NCBI GenBank assembly: GCA_016209225.1
Contig: JACQWO010000048.1
Coordinates: 1 to 64,000, forward strand
From: Desulfobacterales bacterium
GTDB taxonomy: Bacteria; Desulfobacterota; UBA8473
Reading direction: 5' to 3'
Length of the DNA: 64,000 nt
A program made the position numbers and the translations under genes. The notes beneath the pieces are model-generated. The model was not told the DNA's origin, did no database searches, and saw only the letters and a program-made list of their open reading frames with translations. This document shows positions 1 to 9,250 of this stretch, one piece after another; position 1 is the first letter of the stretch, and each line of letters begins with the position of its first letter.

Positions 1-79
1 AAGCTTTATATAACAGCGGGCTTAAGCCTGCTGTTGTAATTACTGAGAACTGAGAACTGAAAACTGTGAACTGTTACGG
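1..79. repeat. AACAGC-palindrome dispersed element, copy 1 (partial)
   Basis: The window opens inside a repeat that recurs five more times. It has the AAGCTTTATAT lead, a near-perfect 24-nt palindrome at 12-35 (AACAGCGGGC and GCCTGCTGTT arms), TAATTAC, then short words of the type GAGAACT and TGTGAACTG that end just before cheR. It is truncated by the window edge. The hairpin could end upstream transcription, but no T-run follows it. Confidence 0.7.
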
Positions 80-95
80 CAACTCTTAGGATAAT

Positions 96-923
96 ATGAT
101 GTCTCTCGATCTTAAGGATAATGATTTTAAAAAGATAGTCCGCTTGGTATACGAGCAGTGCGGAATCAATCTCCATGATGGTAAAAGAGAGCTGGTGAAG
201 GCACGGCTTTCGAAAAGGCTGAGAGAGACAGGGTTCACCTCCTTTGCAGATTATTGTCGTTATGTGGTCTCAGAAAAGGGGGGTTGCGAATTGACCTCCA
301 TGATTGATTCGATCTCCACAAATATGACATATTTTTTCAGAGAGGATGTTCACTTCCAAAAACTACGCACCATCATACCTGCGATGACACAGGAGAAAGG
401 GCATAATGGCCATACCCCGAAATTGCGGATCTGGACAGCGGGTTGTTCGACAGGGGAAGAACCTTACTCACTGGCAATCACCTTAAAAGAACACAGTAGC
501 ACGATTGAAGCGACCATACTAGCTACAGATATATCTTCGAAGGTTCTTAAAACAGCCACAAACGGTATCTACTTAAACCAGAAACTCAAGAATATATTGC
601 CTGGAATTTTGAAGAAATATTTCCAGTACGGTTGTGGTGAATGGGCAGGATATTATCGCGTCAAAGATGAGGTCAGGAGGATGATACAGTTTATGAAGTT
701 TAATCTGATGGACCCTCCGCCCCCTGATTTTCTTTTTGATATCATATTCTGCAGGAATGTCATGATCTATTTTGATAAAACAACCCAGGGGCTCCTGGTA
801 AATAGGTTTTACAACTGCCTAAAAGATGGTGGATATTTTTTCGTGGGTCATGCGGAAAGCCTGTCAGGGATCTCGCATCCCTTCAAATATATAGAACCGA
901 GCATTTACAGGAAACATAGTTAA
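96..923 (+). CDS. cheR: CheR chemotaxis protein methyltransferase
   Basis: Transfers methyl groups from S-adenosylmethionine to glutamates of chemoreceptors for adaptation, in the cytoplasm. At 275 aa it has the usual length. An N-terminal helical domain (about 1-75) is followed by the conserved TYFFRE segment (about 78-83), the SAM-binding motif AGCSTGEEPYS (115-125) and IFCRNVMIYF near 220-230, all family hallmarks. Two consecutive ATGs at 96 and 99 are possible starts. There is no C-terminal TPR extension. The stop overlaps the cheD start (TAATG), so translation is probably coupled. It is the first chemotaxis gene visible; the operon may begin before the window. Confidence 0.96.
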   Translation: MMSLDLKDNDFKKIVRLVYEQCGINLHDGKRELVKARLSKRLRETGFTSFADYCRYVVSEKGGCELTSMIDSISTNMTYFFREDVHFQKLRTIIPAMTQEKGHNGHTPKLRIWTAGCSTGEEPYSLAITLKEHSSTIEATILATDISSKVLKTATNGIYLNQKLKNILPGILKKYFQYGCGEWAGYYRVKDEVRRMIQFMKFNLMDPPPPDFLFDIIFCRNVMIYFDKTTQGLLVNRFYNCLKDGGYFFVGHAESLSGISHPFKYIEPSIYRKHS

Positions 924-1405
924 TGAGCGATATTATCGTTGGTATTTCGGATATGAATGTCAGCAATAATTGCGAAGATGTCCTGATTACCTACGCCCTT
1001 GGTTCATGTATTGCAGTAGCTGTTTATGATCCTAAAATAAAAGTGGGTGGTCTTTTGCACTTCATGCTTCCTGACTCATCAATAGACATAAATAAAGCCG
1101 GCGATAAACCGGCAATGTTTGCCGACACAGGGGTCCCTCTTTTATTTAAGTCCTGCTACAGGTTGGGGGCAATAAAGACGCGCATGCTTGTGAAGGTAAT
1201 CGGCGGGGCAAGCATCCTCGATGATTCAAGCTACTTCCGGATCGGTCAAAGAAACCTCACGGCGCTGCGGAAAATCTTCTGGAAAAATAATGTGATGATA
1301 GATGCAGAAGATACCGGTGAAAACCACAACCGAACCGTTCGTCTCCATATTTCCGACGGCAGATGTTACGTTAAAAATTCCACGGAGGGGATGAAGGAAC
1401 TGTAA
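923..1405 (+). CDS. cheD: CheD chemoreceptor glutamine deamidase
   Basis: Deamidates receptor glutamines and, in other bacteria, binds CheC-type phosphatases. The 160-aa protein keeps the family signature LGSC with the nucleophile Cys29, His46 in GGLLHFMLP and Thr23, which match the C-H-T triad, plus the GGA segment near residue 91. It starts one base after the cheR stop. A CheX-like gene follows two genes downstream, so a CheD/phosphatase partnership is possible but is inference. Confidence 0.95.
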   Translation: MSDIIVGISDMNVSNNCEDVLITYALGSCIAVAVYDPKIKVGGLLHFMLPDSSIDINKAGDKPAMFADTGVPLLFKSCYRLGAIKTRMLVKVIGGASILDDSSYFRIGQRNLTALRKIFWKNNVMIDAEDTGENHNRTVRLHISDGRCYVKNSTEGMKEL

Positions 1406-1415
1406 GGGGGTTGTT

Positions 1416-1847
1416 ATGTCATTCAATATACTCGTCATAGATGATTCAAATTCAATGCGGGCCGTGATTAAGAAGGTTATATCCTTGTCAGGATTTAAGG
1501 TGGACTGCTGTTTTGAAGCAGGTAATGGCAGAGAAGCTCTGGAGGTGCTGGCAAACTATTGGGTGGATGTAATTATATCGGATATTAACATGCCCGAGGT
1601 AAATGGTTTGGAATTATTAAACAAGTTACAGCAAGACATTCTTTATAAGGAAATCCCCGTGGTTATCGTAACCACGGAAGGCAGTAACGAACGGATGGAA
1701 GATGTTTTTAACCTTGGGGCAAAGGGATTTATAAAAAAGCCTTTCTTGCCTGAAGAACTGAGAAGGGTTCTTTACCAGGTCATAGGGGTGGGAGATGATG
1801 GTGGATACGAAGAAGATAAAAAAAATGTTGATGGACTCGACTTTTGA
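1416..1847 (+). CDS. Single-domain response regulator (CheY-like)
   Basis: A 143-aa receiver protein. It has the acidic pair DD (9-10), phospho-acceptor Asp56 in SDINMP, the Thr/Ser position in VTTEGS and Lys in IKKPF, so it should be phosphorylatable. A Gly/Asp-rich tail of about 20 residues lies beyond the domain. AAGGGGG precedes the ATG. The 3' end overlaps the CheX-like gene by about 50 nt in another frame. A second, more canonical CheY lies with cheZ at 8717-9106, so this one may be a phosphate sink or a dedicated partner of the CheX-like protein (inference). Confidence 0.93.
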   Translation: MSFNILVIDDSNSMRAVIKKVISLSGFKVDCCFEAGNGREALEVLANYWVDVIISDINMPEVNGLELLNKLQQDILYKEIPVVIVTTEGSNERMEDVFNLGAKGFIKKPFLPEELRRVLYQVIGVGDDGGYEEDKKNVDGLDF

Positions 1848-2313
1848 GGTCTTTGAAAAGATGTTTTACATCTCTCTTGAAGCTCTCAATGCGGATCATG
1901 AAGGATGCGATATAGCGGTAACCATAGGTTTTGATGGATATGTAAAAGGAGAAGACGATATAGCGGTAACCATAAACTTTGACGGATCTGTAAGGGGAGA
2001 AGGGCAGCTCTCTCTTTCGGGAGGGTTGACAGAGATGATGGCGCAAAATATGCTGAGTCTTGACGCCTATGAAATCACGGAAAAAGACATAGAAGATTGC
2101 TCTAAAGAGGCGGCAAACATGATCTGCGGGAATTTCCTCCGGAAGTTCAATGTTGACGAAGCATTTAACCTGTCCCTCCCCATATTTAGGAGAAATCCAG
2201 GGGCTATTCCATGCCAGGGGCCGGATTTACAGGACTCTATGTTTAGATTGAACTTTGTGTCAAACGGTGAATGCCTGGAGGTAATAATGACGATGGCCGA
2301 TCGCAATAGATAG
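1795..2313 (+). CDS. cheX: CheX/CheC-like CheY-P phosphatase family protein
   Basis: A 172-aa protein of the CheC/CheX/FliY type, likely a phosphatase of a phosphorylated receiver. The family's Asp/Ser-x3-Glu-x2-Asn motif is visible as D101, E105, N108, followed by ICGNFL and a proline at 129. GGGAG precedes the ATG, which lies inside the preceding receiver gene. Residues 39-70 are an exact in-frame duplication product (DIAVTIxFDGxVxGE twice), from two 48-nt units at 1909-1956 and 1957-2004. The TAG stop is the first triplet of an intergenic TAGCCTGTAG repeat. Family assignment is good; CheX versus CheC is less sure. Confidence 0.8.
   Translation: MMVDTKKIKKMLMDSTFEVFEKMFYISLEALNADHEGCDIAVTIGFDGYVKGEDDIAVTINFDGSVRGEGQLSLSGGLTEMMAQNMLSLDAYEITEKDIEDCSKEAANMICGNFLRKFNVDEAFNLSLPIFRRNPGAIPCQGPDLQDSMFRLNFVSNGECLEVIMTMADRNR
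1909..2004 (+). repeat. 48-nt in-frame tandem duplication inside the CheX-like gene
   Basis: Units 1909-1956 and 1957-2004 both begin GATATAGCGGTAACCATA and differ at only a few bases. Each encodes 16 residues of the beta-strand region. The length is a multiple of three, so the frame is kept. Confidence 0.95.
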
Positions 2314-2422
2314 CCTGTAGACTATTAGCCTGTAGATTATTAGGCTGTAGACTGTAGGCTTTTAGACTGTGCGGTTACTAACAGCCTTCAGCCTACAGAC
2401 TATTAGCCTACTACAGCCTAAA
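2311..2422. repeat. TAGCCTGTAG-word repeat spacer
   Basis: Runs of TAGCCTGTAGAC, TAGGCTGTAGAC and their complements (CAGCCTACAG, CAGCCTAAAC) fill the spacer. Left words read TAGCCTGTAG and right words read the complement, so the tract can fold on itself. The first TAG is the stop codon of the CheX-like gene. The same family recurs at 9136-9250, 17580-17634 and 29135-29196. Confidence 0.85.
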
Positions 2423-2440
2423 CACTTGCACTACAGAAAA

Positions 2441-2512
2441 TAGGGTTCGAGGATTCCAGGATTCGAGGGTTCAAGGGATTTAATTTTAACGCCTTTCACT
2501 TGAATCCTTTAG
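2441..2512. repeat. GGATTCAAGG-word repeat spacer before cheB
   Basis: Tandem words GGGTTCGA, GGATTCCA, GGATTCGA and GGGTTCAA are followed by the inverted TTGAATCC, directly adjoining cheB. The family recurs at 14028-14085, 26703-26734, 29716-29806, 39834-39871 and 62034-62069. No promoter could be recognised in this gap. Confidence 0.8.
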
Positions 2513-3612
<1,100 letters not shown>

Positions 3613-3626
3613 GGATGATGTAGTAT

Positions 3627-5849
3627 ATGGAATATACTCTATTAATCAATTTACTGAACGAAATTGCTTCTGAATTCATGATCCTTGGCAAGGGCGATAT
3701 CGATGTCCCATCTGCCGGTAAATTTCTCAACAAGCTCGACAACGTGATAAAGAAGGCAGAAACCCTCAAAATTGGTCAGATCACGGAAGTAGCCAGGGCA
3801 TCGATTCATATTCTGGAGAAGATTATACTTGATGCCATGGATGATAAGGAGGCAGGATTATCTCTATTCGAAAAGGGTATCTCCCTGATGCAGGAAATTA
3901 CCGAGAGATATGAGAACACAGGCACGTATCAGGGGAACGTAAGGGAGTTTATTGAGACAGTTTTTTTCCTTACAGGGGAGGAATTGACGAAAGATACGCC
4001 GGAAACGGTTTCCCCTTATCCACAAGAAGAGGGGGCACCGGAAGAAAAATTTCAGATTGAGGATGAGTCTCTGCTGAAAGATTTTATTACCGAGGGACTG
4101 GAATATATAGAGCAGATCGAAATAAATGTCCTCAATCTAGAGCAAAATTCAGAGGACAAAAATTATATAAATGCCGTCTTCAGACCCTTTCACTCAATAA
4201 AAGGGGTAGCCAGTTTCCTTAATCTGGAGGAAATACGTGATCTATCCCATAATCTGGAGGACCTTCTGGACAAGGTGAGAAGCGATGAATTGCCTGTTAC
4301 TCCCCACCTTATAGATGTTGTCCTGGATGGAGCTGATGCCTTAAAGACAATGATCGGTCAGTTGAAGGACGATCTGGAAGGCAGGGGAGGAGAGCCATTT
4401 AAAGTGGATACTGCCGGCATAGAAAGCCGGATAAAACAAATTGAAGAGTGCCGCTTTGTTGAGGATGCTCCCAATGTAAAAAAGGTGGGAGAAATCCTTA
4501 TGGATGATGGCATCATCACAGAGGATGTCCTTGAAGAGAGCTTGAAGATAGCACAGGGACCCCCTGAGAAAAAGATTGGAGAGACACTGATAAGCGAGGG
4601 TAAGGTTACCCCCAAACAGTTGTCCAAGGCATTGAGAAAACAGGCGGATCGGATTACCGATACAACAACAATCAGGGTGGATATCGGAAAATTAGATGAC
4701 CTGATTGACATGGTTGGTGAACTGGTTATTACCCAGTCCATGATTCAGGAGGCTCTTAAAAAACAATCAAATACAGACAGAAACCTCATGAGAAACATTT
4801 CTCAGTTCTTCCGGATTACATCGGAACTACAGAGGGTATCCACAGGTCTGAGGATGATACCGATCAAACAGATATTTCAGAGGGTATCACGCCTGGTGAG
4901 AGATCTTGCCAAAGACGCCGGAAAGTTGGTTGCCGTCGAGATACAGGGTGAAGAAACGGAGATTGATCGTAACATGGTGGATGAAATTTATAACCCCATT
5001 GTCCATATGATACGGAACTCTGTTGATCACGGCATAGAGATGCCGGGAGAAAGGATAAAACTCGGCAAATCGGAACAGGGTTTGATCCGCTTGAAAGCCT
5101 ACCACAGAGGGGGAAACATCATCATCGAAATATCCGATGACGGAAGGGGATTGGACAAAGAAAAAATCCTGGAAAAGACCATTAAGAACGGCATCATCAA
5201 CAATGCCGACAGTCTTACAGATCAGGATATTTTCCGACTCATTTTCCTGCCCGGTCTTTCGACAGCAAAGGCGGTGACAGATGTCTCAGGACGTGGGGTC
5301 GGCATGGACGTGGTAAAACAAGCAGTAGAAAAACTGCGGGGAAAAATAGATATCGAAAGTCTTTATGGGAATGGCACCACCTTCATAGTAAGTTTCCCTC
5401 TTACCATGGCCATTATTGATGGGATAATTTTAAAGGTGGGCACTGAATATTATATCCTTCCGACAATGGCGATTCGTCAGATGTTACGTCCCTCTCGGGA
5501 CCTATACAACAACATTATCGGCAAAGGAGAGACAATTAACGTGATGGGTCAATTGCTGCCCCTTGTAAGATTGTATGATTTATTCCATATAAAACCTGAA
5601 TGCAGGGACCCCTGGGAAGGTATCGTGGCGGTTGTTGACGGAGATGGCCGATCCAAATGTCTGCTGGTGGATAAGATCATAGGTAAAGCAGAGGTAGTAA
5701 TCAAGAGCCTCGGTGATGGGTTAAAAAATATTAAGGGGGTTTCTGCCGGCGCCATCCTGGGCGATGGTAACATCGGGCTGATTCTGGACCCTGAGGGGTT
5801 ATTTGAATTAAGTGAAGAGAGATCAACGATGAATAGTTATTCCAATTAA
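3627..5849 (+). CDS. cheA: CheA chemotaxis histidine kinase
   Basis: Receptor-coupled kinase that phosphorylates CheY and CheB. Order in the 740-aa protein: a helical region (1-120) like a degenerate Hpt domain; an active Hpt domain with His189 in HSIKG; about 55 residues with two MshEN-like helical hairpins ([20 protein letters not shown] at about 287 and [20 protein letters not shown] at about 317); the dimerisation helices; the ATPase with Asn464 in RNSVDHG, DDGRG (504-508) and GRGVGMDVV (about 555); and a C-terminal CheW-like domain (about 600-735). No separate P2-type CheY-binding domain is obvious. No cheW lies in the window. The MCP gene follows after 13 nt with a good AAGGAGG. Confidence 0.96.
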   Translation: MEYTLLINLLNEIASEFMILGKGDIDVPSAGKFLNKLDNVIKKAETLKIGQITEVARASIHILEKIILDAMDDKEAGLSLFEKGISLMQEITERYENTGTYQGNVREFIETVFFLTGEELTKDTPETVSPYPQEEGAPEEKFQIEDESLLKDFITEGLEYIEQIEINVLNLEQNSEDKNYINAVFRPFHSIKGVASFLNLEEIRDLSHNLEDLLDKVRSDELPVTPHLIDVVLDGADALKTMIGQLKDDLEGRGGEPFKVDTAGIESRIKQIEECRFVEDAPNVKKVGEILMDDGIITEDVLEESLKIAQGPPEKKIGETLISEGKVTPKQLSKALRKQADRITDTTTIRVDIGKLDDLIDMVGELVITQSMIQEALKKQSNTDRNLMRNISQFFRITSELQRVSTGLRMIPIKQIFQRVSRLVRDLAKDAGKLVAVEIQGEETEIDRNMVDEIYNPIVHMIRNSVDHGIEMPGERIKLGKSEQGLIRLKAYHRGGNIIIEISDDGRGLDKEKILEKTIKNGIINNADSLTDQDIFRLIFLPGLSTAKAVTDVSGRGVGMDVVKQAVEKLRGKIDIESLYGNGTTFIVSFPLTMAIIDGIILKVGTEYYILPTMAIRQMLRPSRDLYNNIIGKGETINVMGQLLPLVRLYDLFHIKPECRDPWEGIVAVVDGDGRSKCLLVDKIIGKAEVVIKSLGDGLKNIKGVSAGAILGDGNIGLILDPEGLFELSEERSTMNSYSN

Positions 5850-5862
5850 CAAGGAGGTTGTT

Positions 5863-7026
5863 ATGATTAATGAAATCTTATTGACCGCAGGAATCTGCGC
5901 AGCGGGGGGAATGACAGTGCTATTGGCATTATATCTGATTTTTAAATGGACGCTTACCACCAGGCTATGGGGACAGCTCCTGCCGGGGGTCTATATGCTG
6001 GCGATGGCTCTATTTATCTGGGGCAAATTTGGCATATACAATATCATGGTCACTATTATCGCGCCCTCCTTAGGGATTGCCTTAATGCTGGGAACCTTGA
6101 TTTTTGTCGCGCGGAAGCTATCAGTTCCATTAGAAAAAATTGCCTCCGGTATGATCGAGGTATCCGACCAGGTTACCTCTGCCTCCTCTCAGATAGCTTC
6201 TGCCGGCCAGTCATTTGCAGAGAATGCCTCGGAGCAGGCGGCGGGGTTGGAGGAGACTTCCTCTTCGATTGAAGAGATGTCGTCGATGACGAGGCAGAAT
6301 GCGGACAACGCCAATCAGGCCAATAATATGATGGCGGATACAAGCAAGGTTGTGGAGGAGGCGAACCGTTCGATGGCCGAATTGAATGAGTCGATGAAAG
6401 AGATTTCTCATGCCAGCGAGGAGACGGCCAAGATCGTCAAAACGATTGATGAGATTGCCTTTCAAACCAATCTCCTGGCTTTGAATGCGGCAGTAGAGGC
6501 GGCGCGCGCTGGAGAGGCAGGGGCTGGATTTGCTGTAGTTGCCGATGAGGTTAGAAACTTAGCCATGAGGGCAGCTGATGCTGCGAAGAATACGGCGAAC
6601 CTGATTGAAGGGACGGTCAAGAAGATCAAGAACGGTTCGGATACTGTATCGAAGACAAACGAGGCCTTTGCGAAGGTCGCATCAGGTGCCCAGAAAGTGG
6701 GTGAACTGGTAGGGGAGATCTCGGCAGCCTCTAATGAGCAGGCTCAGGGGATAGGGCAAATAAGCAATGCCGTAGCTGAGATGGACAAGGTGGTGCAGAA
6801 GAATGCATCTGGTGCGGAGGAGTCGGCCTCAGCAGCAGAAGAGATGAATGCTCAGTCGGAGCAGATGAAGTGTTTAGTGGGAGAGTTAGTAGCATTGATC
6901 GGGGGTCGGAATGGAAATGGAGCGGTTTCTGCAAAAGCACTAAAACATATTGGGGCACACAGTAAAAATAAACTTGTCATCACCCAACCACTTAACCATG
7001 GATTCCGGGAGACCATTCCAATGTAA
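5863..7026 (+). CDS. Methyl-accepting chemotaxis protein lacking a periplasmic sensor domain
   Basis: A 387-aa chemoreceptor. Three hydrophobic segments (about 11-28, 40-56, 62-84) are joined by very short loops, so there is no periplasmic ligand-binding domain. The coiled-coil signalling domain follows almost at once, with the conserved tip [20 protein letters not shown] at about 199-218 and [13 protein letters not shown]. Gln/Glu-rich stretches ([28 protein letters not shown]) look like methylation helices. AAGGAGG precedes the ATG. Input may be membrane state or another protein (inference). It is the last gene of the che operon. Confidence 0.93.
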   Translation: MINEILLTAGICAAGGMTVLLALYLIFKWTLTTRLWGQLLPGVYMLAMALFIWGKFGIYNIMVTIIAPSLGIALMLGTLIFVARKLSVPLEKIASGMIEVSDQVTSASSQIASAGQSFAENASEQAAGLEETSSSIEEMSSMTRQNADNANQANNMMADTSKVVEEANRSMAELNESMKEISHASEETAKIVKTIDEIAFQTNLLALNAAVEAARAGEAGAGFAVVADEVRNLAMRAADAAKNTANLIEGTVKKIKNGSDTVSKTNEAFAKVASGAQKVGELVGEISAASNEQAQGIGQISNAVAEMDKVVQKNASGAEESASAAEEMNAQSEQMKCLVGELVALIGGRNGNGAVSAKALKHIGAHSKNKLVITQPLNHGFRETIPM

Positions 7027-7030
7027 GTAT

Positions 7031-7168
7031 CCGTTCACAGTTCACGGTTTGCAGTTAACAGTTGGCAAAAATGCTTCAAGCTTTATATAATAACAGCAAG
7101 CTTAAGCTTGCTGTTGTGATGCCTGCTGTTATAATTACCGTAAACTGTAAACTGAGAACCGTGAACGG
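7031..7168. repeat. AACAGC-palindrome dispersed element, copy 2
   Basis: Ends are CCGTTCAC and GTGAACGG, forming an inverted repeat. Inside are GGTTTGCAGTTAACAGTTGGC, AAAAATGCTTCAAGCTTTATATAA, a perfect 24-nt palindrome at 7092-7115 (AACAGCAAGCTT/AAGCTTGCTGTT), TAATTACCG and GTAAACTG words. It lies between the convergent MCP and coiled-coil genes and could terminate both, although no T-run is present. Confidence 0.85.
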
Positions 7169-7195
7169 TCATGATAGACTAAAGGTGAAAGACTG

Positions 7196-7726
7196 TTAGG
7201 ACACTTCAGCCCAAACACCTGAGCAGTTATCATTAAAAAATCTCTCTAGATAAAGATTCAGGATGAGTTCTACCTCGCCCACAGGGATGTCAAGGATATT
7301 CACTATCTCGTCAATTTTCAGACCTCTTTGCTTAAGGGCAACAATCTTCTGTTGTCGGTGCGACTCGACTTCGAGGCTGTTTATGCTTTCCGGATAGGGG
7401 CCGACAGATATGTCGGTTTTATTAAACTTCTCGAAGGTTGCTATCTTTTCGTCCACAGAGGCTTCTATTGCCTTTAATGCCCCGATCTTTTTTTCCAGTC
7501 TTTCAAATATGATGTCTGCAATCTCTTTAACCTCCACAAGCTCACGAGTTAGAAGGTCATTGTCTTCCCCCTTTCTTCTGAAAATTCTCTTAAACATTCT
7601 AATCTTTTTCCCCAGTCTTTCAAATATGATGTCTGCAGTCTCTTTAACCTCTGCAAGCTCACGGGTTAGAAGGTCATTGCCCTCCCCTTTTCTTCTGAAA
7701 ATTCTCTTAAACATTTTAAACTTCAA
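7196..7726 (-). CDS. Coiled-coil protein with internal 39-aa duplication and C-terminal HTH-like segment
   Basis: A 176-aa protein of unknown function. A 39-residue unit beginning MFKRIFRRKGE and ending FERLxKKI is present twice (117-nt units 7598-7714 and 7481-7597), followed by a charged helix. The C-terminal segment HRQQKIVALKQRGLKIDEIV resembles the short helix-turn-helix tail found in some motility-locus membrane or coiled-coil proteins. The start is a TTG with GGGGAGG seven bases upstream; an ATG four codons later is an alternative. The last 12 residues (NDNCSGVWAEVS) are encoded by a repeat end (GATAACTGCTCAGGTGTTT), suggesting the original stop was replaced. It lies downstream of cheZ, probably co-transcribed. 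Confidence 0.7.
   Translation of the reverse strand: MKFKMFKRIFRRKGEGNDLLTRELAEVKETADIIFERLGKKIRMFKRIFRRKGEDNDLLTRELVEVKEIADIIFERLEKKIGALKAIEASVDEKIATFEKFNKTDISVGPYPESINSLEVESHRQQKIVALKQRGLKIDEIVNILDIPVGEVELILNLYLERFFNDNCSGVWAEVS
7481..7714 (-). repeat. 117-nt in-frame tandem duplication
   Basis: Two adjacent units, 7598-7714 and 7481-7597, encode nearly the same 39 residues. The period was measured from the repeated TTTCAAATATGATG at 7501 and 7618. It is recent enough that most bases are shared. Confidence 0.95.
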
Positions 7727-7874
7727 TATCTATCCTCCCCTTTTCTTCCTTTTCTTCCTTTTCTTCCTTTTCTTCCTTTTGGGAAGATTTCGGTATTTTC
7801 CGCTGTGATGGTCCCTTATTCTCTTCTCTTTTCATCGGGGTCTCGTAAATCTTTTTTGTTGGTCCCACAGACAT
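7716..7874 (-). CDS. Small Lys/Glu-rich protein (doubtful)
   Basis: An open frame of 52 codons from an ATG at 7874 with GGAG six bases upstream. An in-frame ATG exists at 7886, and the frame stays open to 7955 through a repeat element. The C-terminal part is low complexity (KEE repeated four times) from a tandem TTCTTCCTTT tract on the plus strand. It ends over the TTG start of the coiled-coil gene, so its purine-rich end also supplies that gene's ribosome-binding site. I do not recognise it; it may only be a translated leader. Confidence 0.3.
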   Translation of the reverse strand: MSVGPTKKIYETPMKREENKGPSQRKIPKSSQKEEKEEKEEKEEKGRIDIEV

Positions 7875-7899
7875 TTGTCGCTCCATATCAGTAATGTCC

Positions 7900-7943
7900 G
7901 GTAACTGCTCAGGTGGATAGCCTGAACAACCTGAGCAGTTACC
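7900..7943. repeat. Minimal 44-nt element with perfect 15-nt terminal inverted repeats
   Basis: GGTAACTGCTCAGGT (7900-7914) and its exact complement ACCTGAGCAGTTACC (7929-7943) enclose 14 nt (GGATAGCCTGAACA). It begins two bases after the cheZ stop. This is the shortest complete member of the GGTAACTRCTCAGG family, so it defines its ends. Confidence 0.9.
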
Positions 7944-7944
7944 A

Positions 7945-8682
7945 TTAGAACCCAAACTCCTTCAAAAGGTCATCCACACCCGACTGGGAAATCAATTCGC
8001 CTTCTGTCCTTTCTGTCTTCACACCTTGTTCTATCTTCAGGCCAAATGTTGTTATCAACCTTACAAGTTCTTCCTCGATGTCTCCCACAAGTTTAATGAC
8101 TTTTTTTATTATCTGACCTGTAATGTCCTGAAAGGATTGTGCCATGAGTATCCCGGTCAAATCGTTTTCAAGCTTATTCTTAAACTCCTTCAGATAATCC
8201 ACTGAACTTTCCGGCCCTTCTAGATTTCTTATATGTGAGGCAAGGTCATCCATGTTTAATATATATTTTTCTACCGTCTCCATTGTCTTATTGGCAGCTT
8301 CTTCTGTCTTATCAATAACAAGTTGGAGCTTGTCAATGACATTTGGCATATCAACCGTGGCTATCTCTTTGAATCTCGGGTCAATTGCCTCTTTAAATCC
8401 ATTAATAGCAGTATGTATTTTTCTTGTAATCTTGCCGACCTCCTTAAAGAGGTCATCCTGTCCTTTTTTCATCATGCTATGTACAGCATTATTCGCTTTT
8501 TCATAATCCTGACCTACAAGGGCATCCGTGAAGCTGATTATCTCCTCCAATATCCCATGCCTCTGGTCTTGAGAATCCATCCCCATCTTTTCAAAAAATT
8601 CCTTGAGGTTATGCAGATCATTCATCTTCACCTCTCCTGCCATAGTGTCAACAGTCTTAATAAGCTCTAATTTATTCTTCAC
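7945..8682 (-). CDS. cheZ: CheZ CheY-P phosphatase
   Basis: Accelerates CheY dephosphorylation. The 245-aa mostly helical protein carries the catalytic motif QSFQDITGQ with Asp186 and Gln190 (equivalent to Asp143 and Gln147 of the enteric enzyme). Its C-terminal peptide SQSGVDDLLKEFGF (232-245) matches the CheY-tethering helix. It is slightly longer than the enteric protein at the N-terminus. It lies 34 nt downstream of cheY, so it is likely co-transcribed. Together with the CheX-like protein at 1795-2313 it gives the locus two unrelated phosphatase types. Confidence 0.94.
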   Translation of the reverse strand: MKNKLELIKTVDTMAGEVKMNDLHNLKEFFEKMGMDSQDQRHGILEEIISFTDALVGQDYEKANNAVHSMMKKGQDDLFKEVGKITRKIHTAINGFKEAIDPRFKEIATVDMPNVIDKLQLVIDKTEEAANKTMETVEKYILNMDDLASHIRNLEGPESSVDYLKEFKNKLENDLTGILMAQSFQDITGQIIKKVIKLVGDIEEELVRLITTFGLKIEQGVKTERTEGELISQSGVDDLLKEFGF

Positions 8683-8716
8683 CTTCTCTTATCCTTTCCA
8701 GTATATCCCCGGAGTG

Positions 8717-9106
8717 TCACTTCCTAAGGTTTTCAAATATTTTATCCATCTTCTCCTTCAATAACTCTGCTGTAAATGGTTTAACGATATAATTATTGAC
8801 GCCTGCCTTTATAGCCTCTACAACCTTATGTTTTTCTGCCTCGGCTGTAATCATAAGGAATGGCATATCTTTTAATTCAGGGTCGTTTCTAATTTTCTTC
8901 AGGAGTTGAAGGCCATCCATATTGGGCATATTCCAATCACACACAACGAATCCGAACCTCCCACTTTTTAATTTTGCATATGCATTAACGCCGTCTTCTG
9001 CCTCTTCGATTTCCTCATAACCCAGTTGTTTGAGTATGTTTTTTACAATCCGTCTCATTGTTGAAAAATCATCAACAACCAGGAACTTCATTTTATAATC
9101 AGGCAT
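8717..9106 (-). CDS. cheY: CheY chemotaxis response regulator
   Basis: A 129-aa receiver with the same numbering as the enteric CheY: Asp57 in CDWNMP, Thr87 in MITAEAE and Lys109 in IVKPF, plus the acidic pair VDD. Phospho-CheY should bind the FliM N-terminal peptide and CheZ, whose genes lie in the same gene block. AAAGGGGGGATCAC precedes the start. It is the best candidate for the motor-binding CheY of the window. Confidence 0.96.
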   Translation of the reverse strand: MPDYKMKFLVVDDFSTMRRIVKNILKQLGYEEIEEAEDGVNAYAKLKSGRFGFVVCDWNMPNMDGLQLLKKIRNDPELKDMPFLMITAEAEKHKVVEAIKAGVNNYIVKPFTAELLKEKMDKIFENLRK

Positions 9107-9135
9107 CAGTGATCCCCCCTTTCATAAATATATAG

Positions 9136-9250
9136 AACTACACAGGTGTTTAGGCTGCAGGCTATAGTAGCCTAATAGTCTGTAGGCTGTAGGCTGAAGT
9201 AGGCTAATAGTCTACAGGCTAATAGTCTATAGCCTAAACTACAGTCTATC
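9136..9250. repeat. TAGGCTGTAGGC-word repeat spacer between cheY and fliA
   Basis: A degenerate end AACTACACAGGTGTTTAGG is followed by many TAGGCTGTAGGCTG and TAGCCTAATAGTC words. The tract runs into fliA: the fliA stop codon TAG lies inside it (complement of ctacagtctat). Confidence 0.8.

Noticed and set aside
2311-2512. Repeat tracts as a possible CRISPR array
   Set aside because: Words are 7-8 nt, degenerate and contiguous or inverted; there are no regular 25-40 nt repeats with unique spacers and no cas genes.
7092-7115. AACAGC palindromes as ordinary rho-independent terminators
   Set aside because: The hairpin is strong but no T-run follows on either strand, several copies lie inside apparent transcription units, and long flanking sequence is shared, so a repeat element explains them better.
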